Origin: JAYWDA01 sp043779185
GTDB lineage: Bacteria > Bdellovibrionota > Bdellovibrionia > Bdellovibrionales > Bdellovibrionaceae
DNA length: 34,848 nt
Direction of reading: 5' to 3'
Assembly (NCBI GenBank): GCA_043779185.1
Contig: JAYWEQ010000101.1
Span: 1-34,848, forward strand
Shown: piece after piece, positions 8,191 to 15,826 of the stretch
How the letters are laid out: each line of letters starts with the position of its first letter
Numbering within the stretch: the stretch's first letter is position 1
Notes under the pieces: generated by a model
Databases searched by the model: none
Seen by the model: the letters and a program-made list of their open reading frames with translations, nothing else
What the model was told of the DNA's origin: nothing
Translations under genes and position numbers: made by a program

Positions 8191-9335
8191 ATTCAATCCT
8201 GATGGTGGCCGCCGAGGCCTCCAGTGTTATTTATGCGCAAAGAATTTTGGAAAATCTGAAAGCTAAAAATATCGATGTGAAAGCCTTCGGTGTTGGCAGT
8301 CGACAGATGGAAGAACTGGGTTTTGAGCGTCTGGGAAAATCTGAAGAAATGGCCATTGTCGGCGCTGCGGAAATCATTTCCCATTTTGGTCTTTTGAAAT
8401 CAGTGTTTGATGGTTTGGTTTCAGCCGCCGCGGAACGAAAACCAAAAGTCGCTATTGTGATGGATTACCCTGAATTTAATCTGATGCTTTCTAAAAAACT
8501 GCACGCTTTAGGAATTCCGGTGATTTATTATATTTCTCCGCAAGTGTGGGCTTGGCGCAAAGGTCGCGTTCACACGATTAAAAAGTACTGCGAAAAAGCT
8601 CTGCTGCTTTTTCCATTTGAAATTCCATTTTATTCAAAACATGCGGTGCCTCACGAATTTGTCGGGCATCCGATCTTAGATGAGCTGGATGAAAAGCTTT
8701 TAGATCCACAGTATCGTATTTTACATCGAAACCAATGCGGAATTACCGATCAAGAAATTGTTTTGGGACTTATGCCCGGCAGTCGACGTCTAGAACTGAA
8801 GCAGCATTTTGCCATTCAGCTTGAAACTGCAAGGCAGCTCAGTCATCAGTATAAGAATTTGAAAATTTTAATCATGGTCGCTCCCAGTTTTGAAAAAGAA
8901 GATCTTTATCCCTACCTAGAGGACTTTAAACTTCCTTATATGATGATCAAAGATGAACCTTTTCGGATGATCCATCTTTGCGATTTTATTTTAGCGACCT
9001 CTGGCACGGCGACTTTAATGGTCGGACTTTTAAAGAAGCCCATGGTCATTATTTATCGAATGAAGGCTTTAACAGCTATTTTTGCAAAGTTGATCGTTCG
9101 TGGAACCAAATATTTTGGCTTGGTGAATTTGATTTTACAAAAAGAAGTGGCGCCAGAACGATTTCAAGGCGATGCTTTGCCTAAAAAACTAGTTCCCTTG
9201 TTTCAAAAATATATCGACAACCCTGATTATGCTGAAAGTGTTCGCCAGCAGCTGGGTGAATTACGTCATCATTTAGGTGAAAAAGGTGCCACCGAGCGAG
9301 TCACCGGAATTATTCAAAGGTACCTCCTTCCATGA
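8187..9335 (+). CDS. lpxB: lipid-A-disaccharide synthase LpxB
   Basis: LpxB (GT19) joins a UDP-diacyl sugar to lipid X, forming the beta-1,6 disaccharide of lipid A at the inner face of the inner membrane. The protein is 382 residues, the same length as the E. coli enzyme. Hallmarks are YYISPQVWAWRKGRV, the Asp in VMDYPEFNL that matches the proposed catalytic residue, and the donor-binding GLMPGSRRLELK and TSGTATLM stretches. The N-terminal GEASGD motif is altered to AEASSV (about residues 9-14). ATG 8187 overlaps the previous stop (ATGA), and its own stop overlaps lpxK in the same way. The altered N-terminal loop might reflect an unusual acceptor or donor sugar (inference). Confidence 0.92.
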   Translation: MNSILMVAAEASSVIYAQRILENLKAKNIDVKAFGVGSRQMEELGFERLGKSEEMAIVGAAEIISHFGLLKSVFDGLVSAAAERKPKVAIVMDYPEFNLMLSKKLHALGIPVIYYISPQVWAWRKGRVHTIKKYCEKALLLFPFEIPFYSKHAVPHEFVGHPILDELDEKLLDPQYRILHRNQCGITDQEIVLGLMPGSRRLELKQHFAIQLETARQLSHQYKNLKILIMVAPSFEKEDLYPYLEDFKLPYMMIKDEPFRMIHLCDFILATSGTATLMVGLLKKPMVIIYRMKALTAIFAKLIVRGTKYFGLVNLILQKEVAPERFQGDALPKKLVPLFQKYIDNPDYAESVRQQLGELRHHLGEKGATERVTGIIQRYLLP

Positions 9336-10339
9336 AGCCGTTCAGATCTCTTTTAGCCCAAATTTATGCAATGCTAGCGAAATGGCGGGTGAAGGCTTAT
9401 CAGAAGGGTTTTTTTCAAAAGCATAAAATTAATATTCCTGTCGTTAGTGTTGGTAATCTGACTTTTGGAGGGACTGGAAAAACGCCAGTGACCGAATTTT
9501 TGATGCGGCTGTTGATCGAAAAAGGACAGCGCCCGGGAATTGCCTGTCGGGCCTACAAAGCGCGGCGCAAAAAAGTGCAACGAATAAATCCGCGGTATGA
9601 TCAGGCCCATGATGTTGGCGATGAAGCGCTGATGATGGCCCGGCGCTTTCCACAAAGTCCCGTTTATAGCGGACTCAAAAAATGGCAAGTGGCCGAAGCG
9701 ATCAGTCAAAATGAACGCATCAATGTTTTAATTTTAGATGATGGCTTTCAACATTTAGCTTTGGAACGAAATTTAGATATAGTGCTGTTAGATGCCAATG
9801 AAAAACCAGAAAATTATTTATGTTTCCCTATGGGCCGGGCTCGCGAACCATGGAGTGCGCTCAAGCGCGGTCAGCTGATCTTCCTGACTAAATGCAACTT
9901 AGCTTCGCCAGAGAATTTAGAATTCCACCGTCAGCGACTGAAGGGCCTTGAGGTTTTCGAGTTTAAATATATTGTGGGTGGCTTTGAAAATTTTAAAGGT
10001 CAGAAAGCCCCAAAAATTAATTTCAAGAAGGCGTTGCTGGTTTCTGCCATTGCCAAGCCCAAGTCCTTTCAAGCTTTGATTCAGAATGAATTTCCTGGGC
10101 TAACGATTGAATCCTTGGTTTTTCCTGATCATCACCGCTTCCGTCACCAAGATTTGGTTAAAATTCGAAAACGGATGAATCAGGGTTTCGATTGTATTTT
10201 AGTCACGGAAAAGGATTTTGTGAAGTTGAAAGATTTAAGATCTACCAAGGAATTGCCAATTTGGCAGGTGCAACTTGAACTTCAGCCCGATTTTTCAGTA
10301 GAATCTCTTTATGCAAAACTGCATCCTATTTTTATTTAA
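9332..10339 (+). CDS. lpxK: tetraacyldisaccharide 4'-kinase LpxK
   Basis: LpxK phosphorylates the 4' position of the lipid A disaccharide. The 335-residue protein has a membrane-associated N-terminal helix, a P-loop SVGNLTFGGTGKTP (about 39-52), and the conserved DDGFQH motif at 136-141 followed by the LDIVLLDA strand. The usual SRGYGG stretch after the P-loop reads CRAYKARRKK here, a clear departure. Translation is coupled to lpxB by an ATGA overlap, and the next gene starts 29 bases before the stop. Lipid A of B. bacteriovorus is reported to carry mannose in place of phosphates, so the kinase may act transiently or have an altered role. The family identity itself is not in doubt. Confidence 0.92.
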   Translation: MKPFRSLLAQIYAMLAKWRVKAYQKGFFQKHKINIPVVSVGNLTFGGTGKTPVTEFLMRLLIEKGQRPGIACRAYKARRKKVQRINPRYDQAHDVGDEALMMARRFPQSPVYSGLKKWQVAEAISQNERINVLILDDGFQHLALERNLDIVLLDANEKPENYLCFPMGRAREPWSALKRGQLIFLTKCNLASPENLEFHRQRLKGLEVFEFKYIVGGFENFKGQKAPKINFKKALLVSAIAKPKSFQALIQNEFPGLTIESLVFPDHHRFRHQDLVKIRKRMNQGFDCILVTEKDFVKLKDLRSTKELPIWQVQLELQPDFSVESLYAKLHPIFI

Positions 10340-11195
10340 ATTCTTTGCGCGACTGTTAGCCTTTTTGCCCCGACGGGTGGTTCGTGGCTTGGGATCTTTG
10401 TTAGGTTGGCTTTGGATTGATGTCTTACGGATTCGGCGAAAGTTAATTAAGGAAAACTTGGATATTGCCTTCCCCGAATTGCCCTTAAAGCAAAAAATGC
10501 GATGGGGTCGTCATTCTGTTCATAAATTGGGTGGAGATTTTGCCGAAATTTTAACAACCCCTTGGCTGGATCAAAAATGGGTGGACAAAAATATTGTTTT
10601 TCAAGGCTTAGAAAATTTAGAAATAGCAAAAAGTCAGGGCAAAGGCGTTTACTTGCTGAGCCTGCATTTAGGAAATGGCGATACGGCGGCCAGTGCTTTG
10701 TCGATGAAGGGGTATCGACTTCATCTCATCAGTAAATATTTTAAAAATAAACTTCTTAATAAAATTTGGTTTTATTTCAGAGCGGCCCAAGGCGTAAAAT
10801 ATATTGAAGCCCATAGTGAAAAGACCACATTTGATATTTTACGGGCGATTCGGGCTAAAGAATTTGTGATTTTTGTCTTGGATCAGTTTATGGGTCGCCC
10901 TTTTGCCGTTGAAAATACTTTTTTCGGTCGCAAAACCGGGACGGCCTATGGATTAGCTTTGTTTTATCTGAAGACAAAATCTCCGGTCGTTCCAATTTAT
11001 GGGGTGGAAGGGGACGACGGTCGCTTGCAGGTTGTTTGTGAGCCGGCATTAGATCTTGAATCCTTACGAACTTCAGACCAAGATAAGGATATTGCCGTAC
11101 TGACCCAGCATTTTAACGACGTGATTGAGGCGATTATCAGGAAGCATCCACAAGATTGGATGTGGGTCCATCGCCGGTGGAAGGACTACGAGTGA
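10311..11195 (+). CDS. lpxL: lipid A late acyltransferase, LpxL/LpxM (HtrB/MsbB) family
   Basis: This is a 294-residue membrane-associated acyltransferase that adds a secondary acyl chain to lipid A. An N-terminal hydrophobic anchor (about residues 5-40) is followed by the catalytic HX4D motif HLGNGD (His119, Asp124). The C-terminal signature QDWMWVHRRWK is typical of the family. ATG 10311 lies inside the end of lpxK (29-base overlap), and the stop overlaps the GTG of the next gene. Chain position and donor specificity cannot be read from sequence. An LpxJ or LpxM role is possible, but the HX4D plus WMWxHRRWK pairing is firmly HtrB-like. Confidence 0.87.
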   Translation: MQNCILFLFKFFARLLAFLPRRVVRGLGSLLGWLWIDVLRIRRKLIKENLDIAFPELPLKQKMRWGRHSVHKLGGDFAEILTTPWLDQKWVDKNIVFQGLENLEIAKSQGKGVYLLSLHLGNGDTAASALSMKGYRLHLISKYFKNKLLNKIWFYFRAAQGVKYIEAHSEKTTFDILRAIRAKEFVIFVLDQFMGRPFAVENTFFGRKTGTAYGLALFYLKTKSPVVPIYGVEGDDGRLQVVCEPALDLESLRTSDQDKDIAVLTQHFNDVIEAIIRKHPQDWMWVHRRWKDYE

Positions 11196-12211
11196 ATAAT
11201 CGGATGCCACTTCAAACGCTCTTGCTGATTGTCTTTCTGAGCTCGTGCTCATCAAAGTTTTTAAAATATGATCACGAAGATAAGTTAAAAACTAATGAAG
11301 AATTTGATGCTGTCGTTAAGATCACAACGCCTGAAGAAAAAACTCCATCACCTCAAGTGATGCCTAAAGAAATTGAAAAACCCGTTGCGATTGTTAAAGC
11401 TAAAAGTACAAAAAGAAGTAAAAAATCTAAAGTGGCTGAGACATCGGGACCAGCGCGACGGGAACCAGATATTGAAGACGACGAAGGATTTGAAGGTCGC
11501 AGACCCCTTAAAGACCCATTCCATGTTGGCGAGTCTGTTGTTCATCATGTGAAATATTTTAAAGTCCATGCGGGAACCATCACTTTAAAAATTGATCCCT
11601 TTGTCGAGGTCAATGGCCGCAAATCCTATTCATTTGTTAATGAAATTAAGACCGCCAATTTATTTAATTCATTCTACAGTGTCGACGACCGAATTTTAAC
11701 ACTGATGGATTATGACCTGTTGATTCCCCGGGTTTTTACAATGCACGTCAAAGAGACCGGACAGCTTCGTGAAGCCAGGTCCCATTTTGACTTTGATAAA
11801 TTGAAGGCGACTTATTGGGAAAAGAAAGTCACAGAAAAAAATGGTGCTGAAGAAAAGAAGCAGCAGTGGGATATTTTGCCATTTTCACAAAATGTTTTTA
11901 GTGCTCTTTTTTATATGCGAGTTTTTAAATGGGATCTTGGGAAAACTTATTCATTTCGTGTCGCTGACGATGAAAGCAATATCGTGTTTAAAGGAACAGC
12001 ACTTCGAAAAGAAGTCCTGGAAACCAGTGCCGGAGATTTCAAGTCCATCGTCATCAAGCCAGAATTTACTGTCAAGGGGGTCTTTAAGCCCGTCGGGGAT
12101 ATTTTTATTTGGCTCTCAGATGATGATCGTAAGCTGGTCCTTCGCATAGAATGTAAAATCAAGATTGGGACCTTGGTCTCTGAAATTGAATCCTACACCC
12201 CCGGAAGCTGA
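11192..12211 (+). CDS. DUF3108-family lipoprotein
   Basis: This 339-residue predicted lipoprotein starts with a hydrophobic segment ending in FLSSC, a plausible lipobox with the lipidated Cys at about residue 19. A Lys/Pro/Glu-rich linker (about 25-105) follows. From FHVGESVVHHVKYFKVHAG to the end the pattern matches DUF3108, a beta-rich domain of unknown function (GTITLKI..., ETSAGDFKSIVIKPEF, IWLSDDDRKLVLRIE). GTG 11192 is chosen because AAGGA lies about 7 bases upstream and it overlaps the lpxL stop. ATG 11204 is an alternative. Its place in the lipid A/core operon suggests an envelope role, but no activity can be assigned. Confidence 0.8.
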   Translation: MNNRMPLQTLLLIVFLSSCSSKFLKYDHEDKLKTNEEFDAVVKITTPEEKTPSPQVMPKEIEKPVAIVKAKSTKRSKKSKVAETSGPARREPDIEDDEGFEGRRPLKDPFHVGESVVHHVKYFKVHAGTITLKIDPFVEVNGRKSYSFVNEIKTANLFNSFYSVDDRILTLMDYDLLIPRVFTMHVKETGQLREARSHFDFDKLKATYWEKKVTEKNGAEEKKQQWDILPFSQNVFSALFYMRVFKWDLGKTYSFRVADDESNIVFKGTALRKEVLETSAGDFKSIVIKPEFTVKGVFKPVGDIFIWLSDDDRKLVLRIECKIKIGTLVSEIESYTPGS

Positions 12212-12233
12212 TCGGCCATGTTAAGATTGGAAG

Positions 12234-13379
12234 ATGCCGGTCCCCAATTGCAGATATTTTAATGGTTATAAACCCTGCGGGAAGAATGCCACCTGCAATC
12301 TTTCTTGCTCTTCATTAGATCAAGTTGAAGAGTCTATTTTAATTATTCATCTTGGCGCCTTAGGCGCCGTGATAAGAAGCACCAGCTTATTAGCAGCGCT
12401 AAAAATAAAACATCCGCGCGCAAAAATTCTTTGGCTGACAGAAAAATCAGCGATGCCATTATTAGAAAAAAATCCCGCCATTGACCAGGTGGTGGCTGCC
12501 GATCATGACGGCTTATTAAGTCTTCAATCTTATCAATTTTCTGAGGCTTATGTGATCGATAAGTCCCTTAAGGCCTCGGGCTTAGCCCAGTCTTTAAAAA
12601 TAAAAAATATTCACGGCTTTATTGCTAAAGAGGGCGTGATACTTCCGGCCACCGCCGCCGCCACTGAGCTTTGGAATTTAGGCATTGATAATTTTGAAAA
12701 ATTTTTCGTCAATCAAAAACCTGAAACTCAATTGATCAGCGAAGCTTTGGAATTGGATTATAAAAGGCCAGAGTATCAACTCCCTTTGTCAGCAGAAGAA
12801 AAAAAAGTTTCCTTCAGCCGCTCTCAGAAATGGCGTGAACACAAAAAAAAATGGGTGATCGGCATAAATACTGGCTGCAGCTCAGTGATCCCGTATAAAA
12901 AACTGACCGTCGATTTTCATAGAAAAATCTGTCGCGCCCTGAGCGCTCGGGCGGATGTGCAGATCGTTTTATTAGGTGGGTCTGAAGATACTCAACGAAA
13001 CAAAGAAATTGCTGACGGCTTATCCGTGATAGTTTCTGATTCTAAATCTGGCTTGCGGGACGGCCTTATCAGTGTTTCTGCCTGTGATGTGGTTGTCACT
13101 GGCGATAGCCTTGGCATGCATATGGCCATCAGCCAGAAAAAGTGGGTGGTGGCTTGGTTTGGCCCCACTTGTGCGCAGGAGATTGATCTCTTCGATCGTG
13201 GCATTAAAATCTTGTCAAAAGCCGAGTGCGCACCTTGTTGGAAGAGATCTTGTCAAAAATCTGTGATGTGTTACGATCAAGTCAGTTTTCAAGAAATTAT
13301 TTCCGGAGTGGAAAAAGGAATTCAGTTTTGGCAACAAACCTCGTTATCCAAACAGCCTTTCTCGGAGATCTGCTTTTAA
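12234..13379 (+). CDS. GT9-family glycosyltransferase with cysteine-rich leader
   Basis: This is a 381-residue heptosyltransferase-type enzyme. From residue 34 (ESILIIHLGALGAVIRSTSLLAAL) it follows the GT9 two-Rossmann plan, with the donor-domain stretch GINTGCSS, VVTGDSLGMHMAIS and WFGPT. The first 33 residues carry four cysteines (6, 15, 21 and 25) around a CRYFNGYKPC motif, and the C-terminal part has a second cluster, CAPCWKRSCQKSVMC. Such clusters suggest metal binding. The acceptor is probably inner-core LPS. ATG 12234 is the first possible start after an in-frame stop, and no good ribosome-binding site is seen. The gene ends 52 bases inside the next GT9 gene. Confidence 0.8.
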   Translation: MPVPNCRYFNGYKPCGKNATCNLSCSSLDQVEESILIIHLGALGAVIRSTSLLAALKIKHPRAKILWLTEKSAMPLLEKNPAIDQVVAADHDGLLSLQSYQFSEAYVIDKSLKASGLAQSLKIKNIHGFIAKEGVILPATAAATELWNLGIDNFEKFFVNQKPETQLISEALELDYKRPEYQLPLSAEEKKVSFSRSQKWREHKKKWVIGINTGCSSVIPYKKLTVDFHRKICRALSARADVQIVLLGGSEDTQRNKEIADGLSVIVSDSKSGLRDGLISVSACDVVVTGDSLGMHMAISQKKWVVAWFGPTCAQEIDLFDRGIKILSKAECAPCWKRSCQKSVMCYDQVSFQEIISGVEKGIQFWQQTSLSKQPFSEICF

Positions 13380-14410
13380 GTATTCCCCTGTTAAAGCGAA
13401 TCAAACAACAGACCAACCATCCACTGGCTTTAGTCTGCCGTCATGGTCTTGGTGAATTTTTTCTAAAAACAAAACTGGTCGATTCTGTCTTTGAAATTCA
13501 AAAGGGCGATTCAAAAAGCTATAAAAATGTGGCTGCCAACTTGAACCTTTTGGATTTGAAAACGATCTATGCCCCTCATCAATCGCTTCGCACCCATTTA
13601 TTTATTTTGAATCTTAAAGCAGAAAGAAAAATTGGCTTTGCGACTTGGTGGAATCAACTTTTTTTTTCGGAAAGGGTCCACAAAGATTTATCTTTGCCTG
13701 ATGCTATTCGCCAGCAAAGTTTGCTACAGAATTCCGACAATGAGCTTCAGGTTTTTATCAAAGATTACAAAAGTTCTAAAATCGCTTATCAAATAACAAA
13801 CTCTTTATTATCGGCTCCTCCGATGTGGTCGTCGATGAGCTTAAAAAATCAGATATTAGAGGATAAGGCCACCTGGGCCCGGTTTTTAGAAAGACGGGGA
13901 TTGAGTGCAAAACGGGACAAACCATGGATTTTAATTTTTCCTGGCAGCGTTTGGGCGACAAAACGTTGGACAACCGAAGGCTTTGGCGAATTGGCAAAAA
14001 GGCTTCTTGAAAAAAATTATGAAGTGTTCTTGATGGGCGCGCCCAATGAAGAACGACTGTGCGCAGAAGTGGCGGCTTTGGCTCCAGGTTCTTATATGCT
14101 GGCCGGCCAAACGACAATTTATGAATCGGCTTTGATGTTAGCGCATGCCGCGTTGGTGATTGGCAACGACAGCGCCTCCATGCATTTAGCCACTTGCACA
14201 GAGACCCCACTGATCAGCGTGTTCGGACCCACGGTCATCGAATTTGGCTACAGGCCTTGGGGAGATCAGAGCTATATCGTTCAACATTCTAATTTAGCCT
14301 GCCGACCATGCGGTCCCCACGGCCATAGAGAGTGTCCCTTAAAACATCATCGGTGCATGAAAGAGATTGAGGCCCAATCAATTTTAGCATTGGCTTCCAA
14401 AATTCTTTAA
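13328..14410 (+). CDS. waaF: ADP-heptose--LPS heptosyltransferase, WaaF/RfaF-like (GT9)
   Basis: This GT9 enzyme of about 360 residues would add heptose to the LPS inner core at the cytoplasmic face of the inner membrane. The hallmarks are an N-terminal LVIQTAFLGDLLLSIPLLKRI-type acceptor loop, ILIFPGSVWATKRWTTEGF, GNDSASMHLATCTETPLISVFGPT, and the WaaF-like tail ACRPCGPHGHRECPLKHHRCM. I place the start at TTG 13328 because AAAGGA lies 8 bases upstream and the protein then opens right before the first beta strand. A GTG at 13226 would add 34 unlikely residues. With this start it overlaps the upstream GT9 by 52 bases. It ends 3 bases from the convergent response-regulator gene, with no terminator between. 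Confidence 0.82.
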   Translation: MATNLVIQTAFLGDLLLSIPLLKRIKQQTNHPLALVCRHGLGEFFLKTKLVDSVFEIQKGDSKSYKNVAANLNLLDLKTIYAPHQSLRTHLFILNLKAERKIGFATWWNQLFFSERVHKDLSLPDAIRQQSLLQNSDNELQVFIKDYKSSKIAYQITNSLLSAPPMWSSMSLKNQILEDKATWARFLERRGLSAKRDKPWILIFPGSVWATKRWTTEGFGELAKRLLEKNYEVFLMGAPNEERLCAEVAALAPGSYMLAGQTTIYESALMLAHAALVIGNDSASMHLATCTETPLISVFGPTVIEFGYRPWGDQSYIVQHSNLACRPCGPHGHRECPLKHHRCMKEIEAQSILALASKIL

Positions 14411-14413
14411 AGA

Positions 14414-15826
14414 CTATTCTTCTGAATAATCTTTTACATTGATTCCGTATTTACGAATTTTTCGAAGCAAAGTATTTTTTGGAATATTTGCCTGTGCGAC
14501 CGTTTGATTGATTCGACCCCGATTGGCCTTCAGTGCGCCAATAATAAAATCTTTCTCCATACCTTCTTTGAAGATATCAAAATCCAGTCGCAAAGGAAAG
14601 CCAGCTGGAGCTGGCTTTCCTTGCGCAACAGGTTTGGGGACATTCATCATATTTTCAGGCAGACTTTGCGCTGTGATCATCGAAGAATTTTCGACAATAA
14701 AAGAACGCTCGATCACATTTTCAAGTTCACGAATATTCCCTGGCCAGCGATAACTTTTTAAAATCAGCAGGGCTTCCTGGGTGATGCCTTGAATGGGATT
14801 GCCATGCTGTTTGGTGAATTTTTTAATGAAATGCTGAATCAGAGCTGGGATATCATCAGCTCGATCGCGCAAGGGCGGCATATAGATGGGCATGACGTTC
14901 AAGCGATAAAATAAATCTTCTCGGAAGTCGCCATCTTCCATCATTTTTTCTAAATTGCGATTGGTCGCAGCAATGATACGAGTATTGGTTTTAACTTCGC
15001 GGGTTCCGCCCACGGGGGTAAACCGTTTATCTTGCAAAACACGTAATAGTTTAACCTGCATATCAGGTTTTAATTCGCCGATTTCATCCAAAAATAAAGT
15101 GCCATTATTAGCGGCCTGAAAGCGGCCAATTTTTCTTTCAATGGCCCCTGTGAATGCGCCCTTTTCATGTCCGAATAATTCGGATTCCATCAGGGTTTCG
15201 GGGATCGCGCCGCAATTGATCGCCACAAAAGATCCCGATTTTCTAGGTGAATTAAAATGAATCGCGCGAGCAACAAGTTCTTTTCCCGTGCCATTTTCTC
15301 CGCGAATTAAAACGGTTGTATCAACCTTGCAAAGTTTAAAAATTAAATTAAAAACATCACGCATTTTTTGCGTGTTACCAACAAATTCACTTTCGACGTC
15401 CTCATCAAAGATGGGATTAGACAAAGCAAGACTTGAAACCAAGTCTCGGGCCTCTAAGGCTTTTGTGACGATTTGAACCAAGCGTTCAGATTTGACGGGC
15501 TTTTCTAAATAGTCGTAGGCCCCTTCTTTGATAGCCAGCACGGCATCATTCAAATTACTATGAGCTGTCATAATCACTACGAAGGTTCGCGGATCATGTT
15601 CCTTGATTTTGACTAAAGCCTCAAGCCCGTCCATTTCTGGCATTTTTACGTCCATCAAAACCAAATCCCAAGAACCGGCTTTGACTTTTTCTAAGGCGGC
15701 CACTCCGTTATCAGCCTCGTCGACCGTCAATTGAATATCAGGGATCGAATTCGATAAGATGGAACTGACACTTCGGCGCAATTCAGATTCGTCATCCACA
15801 ATAAGAACTTTTAATTGTTGGTTCAT
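14414..15826 (-). CDS. sigma-54-dependent response regulator (NtrC/AtoC type)
   Basis: This 470-residue transcription activator has three domains. The receiver (about 1-125) has the acidic pair Asp11-12, phospho-acceptor Asp59 in LMDVKMP and Lys109. The AAA+ domain (about 150-385) has Walker A GENGTGKE at 176-183 and the sigma-54-contacting GAFTGA loop at 223-228. A C-terminal Fis-type helix-turn-helix (INQTVAQANIPKNTLLRKIRKYG) binds DNA. Start ATG 15826 has a strong GGAGGGG upstream and overlaps the stop of the kinase gene (ATGA), so it is the partner of that kinase. Its targets are unknown, and no convincing sigma-54 promoter was seen in the window. The linker before the HTH contains a 30-base palindrome at DNA level. 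Confidence 0.93.
   Translation of the reverse strand: MNQQLKVLIVDDESELRRSVSSILSNSIPDIQLTVDEADNGVAALEKVKAGSWDLVLMDVKMPEMDGLEALVKIKEHDPRTFVVIMTAHSNLNDAVLAIKEGAYDYLEKPVKSERLVQIVTKALEARDLVSSLALSNPIFDEDVESEFVGNTQKMRDVFNLIFKLCKVDTTVLIRGENGTGKELVARAIHFNSPRKSGSFVAINCGAIPETLMESELFGHEKGAFTGAIERKIGRFQAANNGTLFLDEIGELKPDMQVKLLRVLQDKRFTPVGGTREVKTNTRIIAATNRNLEKMMEDGDFREDLFYRLNVMPIYMPPLRDRADDIPALIQHFIKKFTKQHGNPIQGITQEALLILKSYRWPGNIRELENVIERSFIVENSSMITAQSLPENMMNVPKPVAQGKPAPAGFPLRLDFDIFKEGMEKDFIIGALKANRGRINQTVAQANIPKNTLLRKIRKYGINVKDYSEE
14593..14622. repeat. 30-bp near-perfect palindrome inside the response-regulator gene
   Basis: Two 14-base arms (AAGGAAAGCCAGCT at 14593-14606 and its exact reverse complement at 14609-14622) flank a GG centre. 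On the mRNA this encodes GKPAPAGFP, the Pro/Ala-rich linker between the AAA+ and HTH domains. There is no T-run, so it is not a standard terminator. Confidence 0.9.

Noticed and set aside
13776..14210. 144-codon antisense frame inside the second GT9 gene
   Set aside because: It is a shadow of a well supported glycosyltransferase and its translation has no recognisable pattern.
14593..14622. Palindrome read as a transcription terminator
   Set aside because: There is no T-run on either side and it lies inside an intact coding sequence, so it is listed as a repeat instead.
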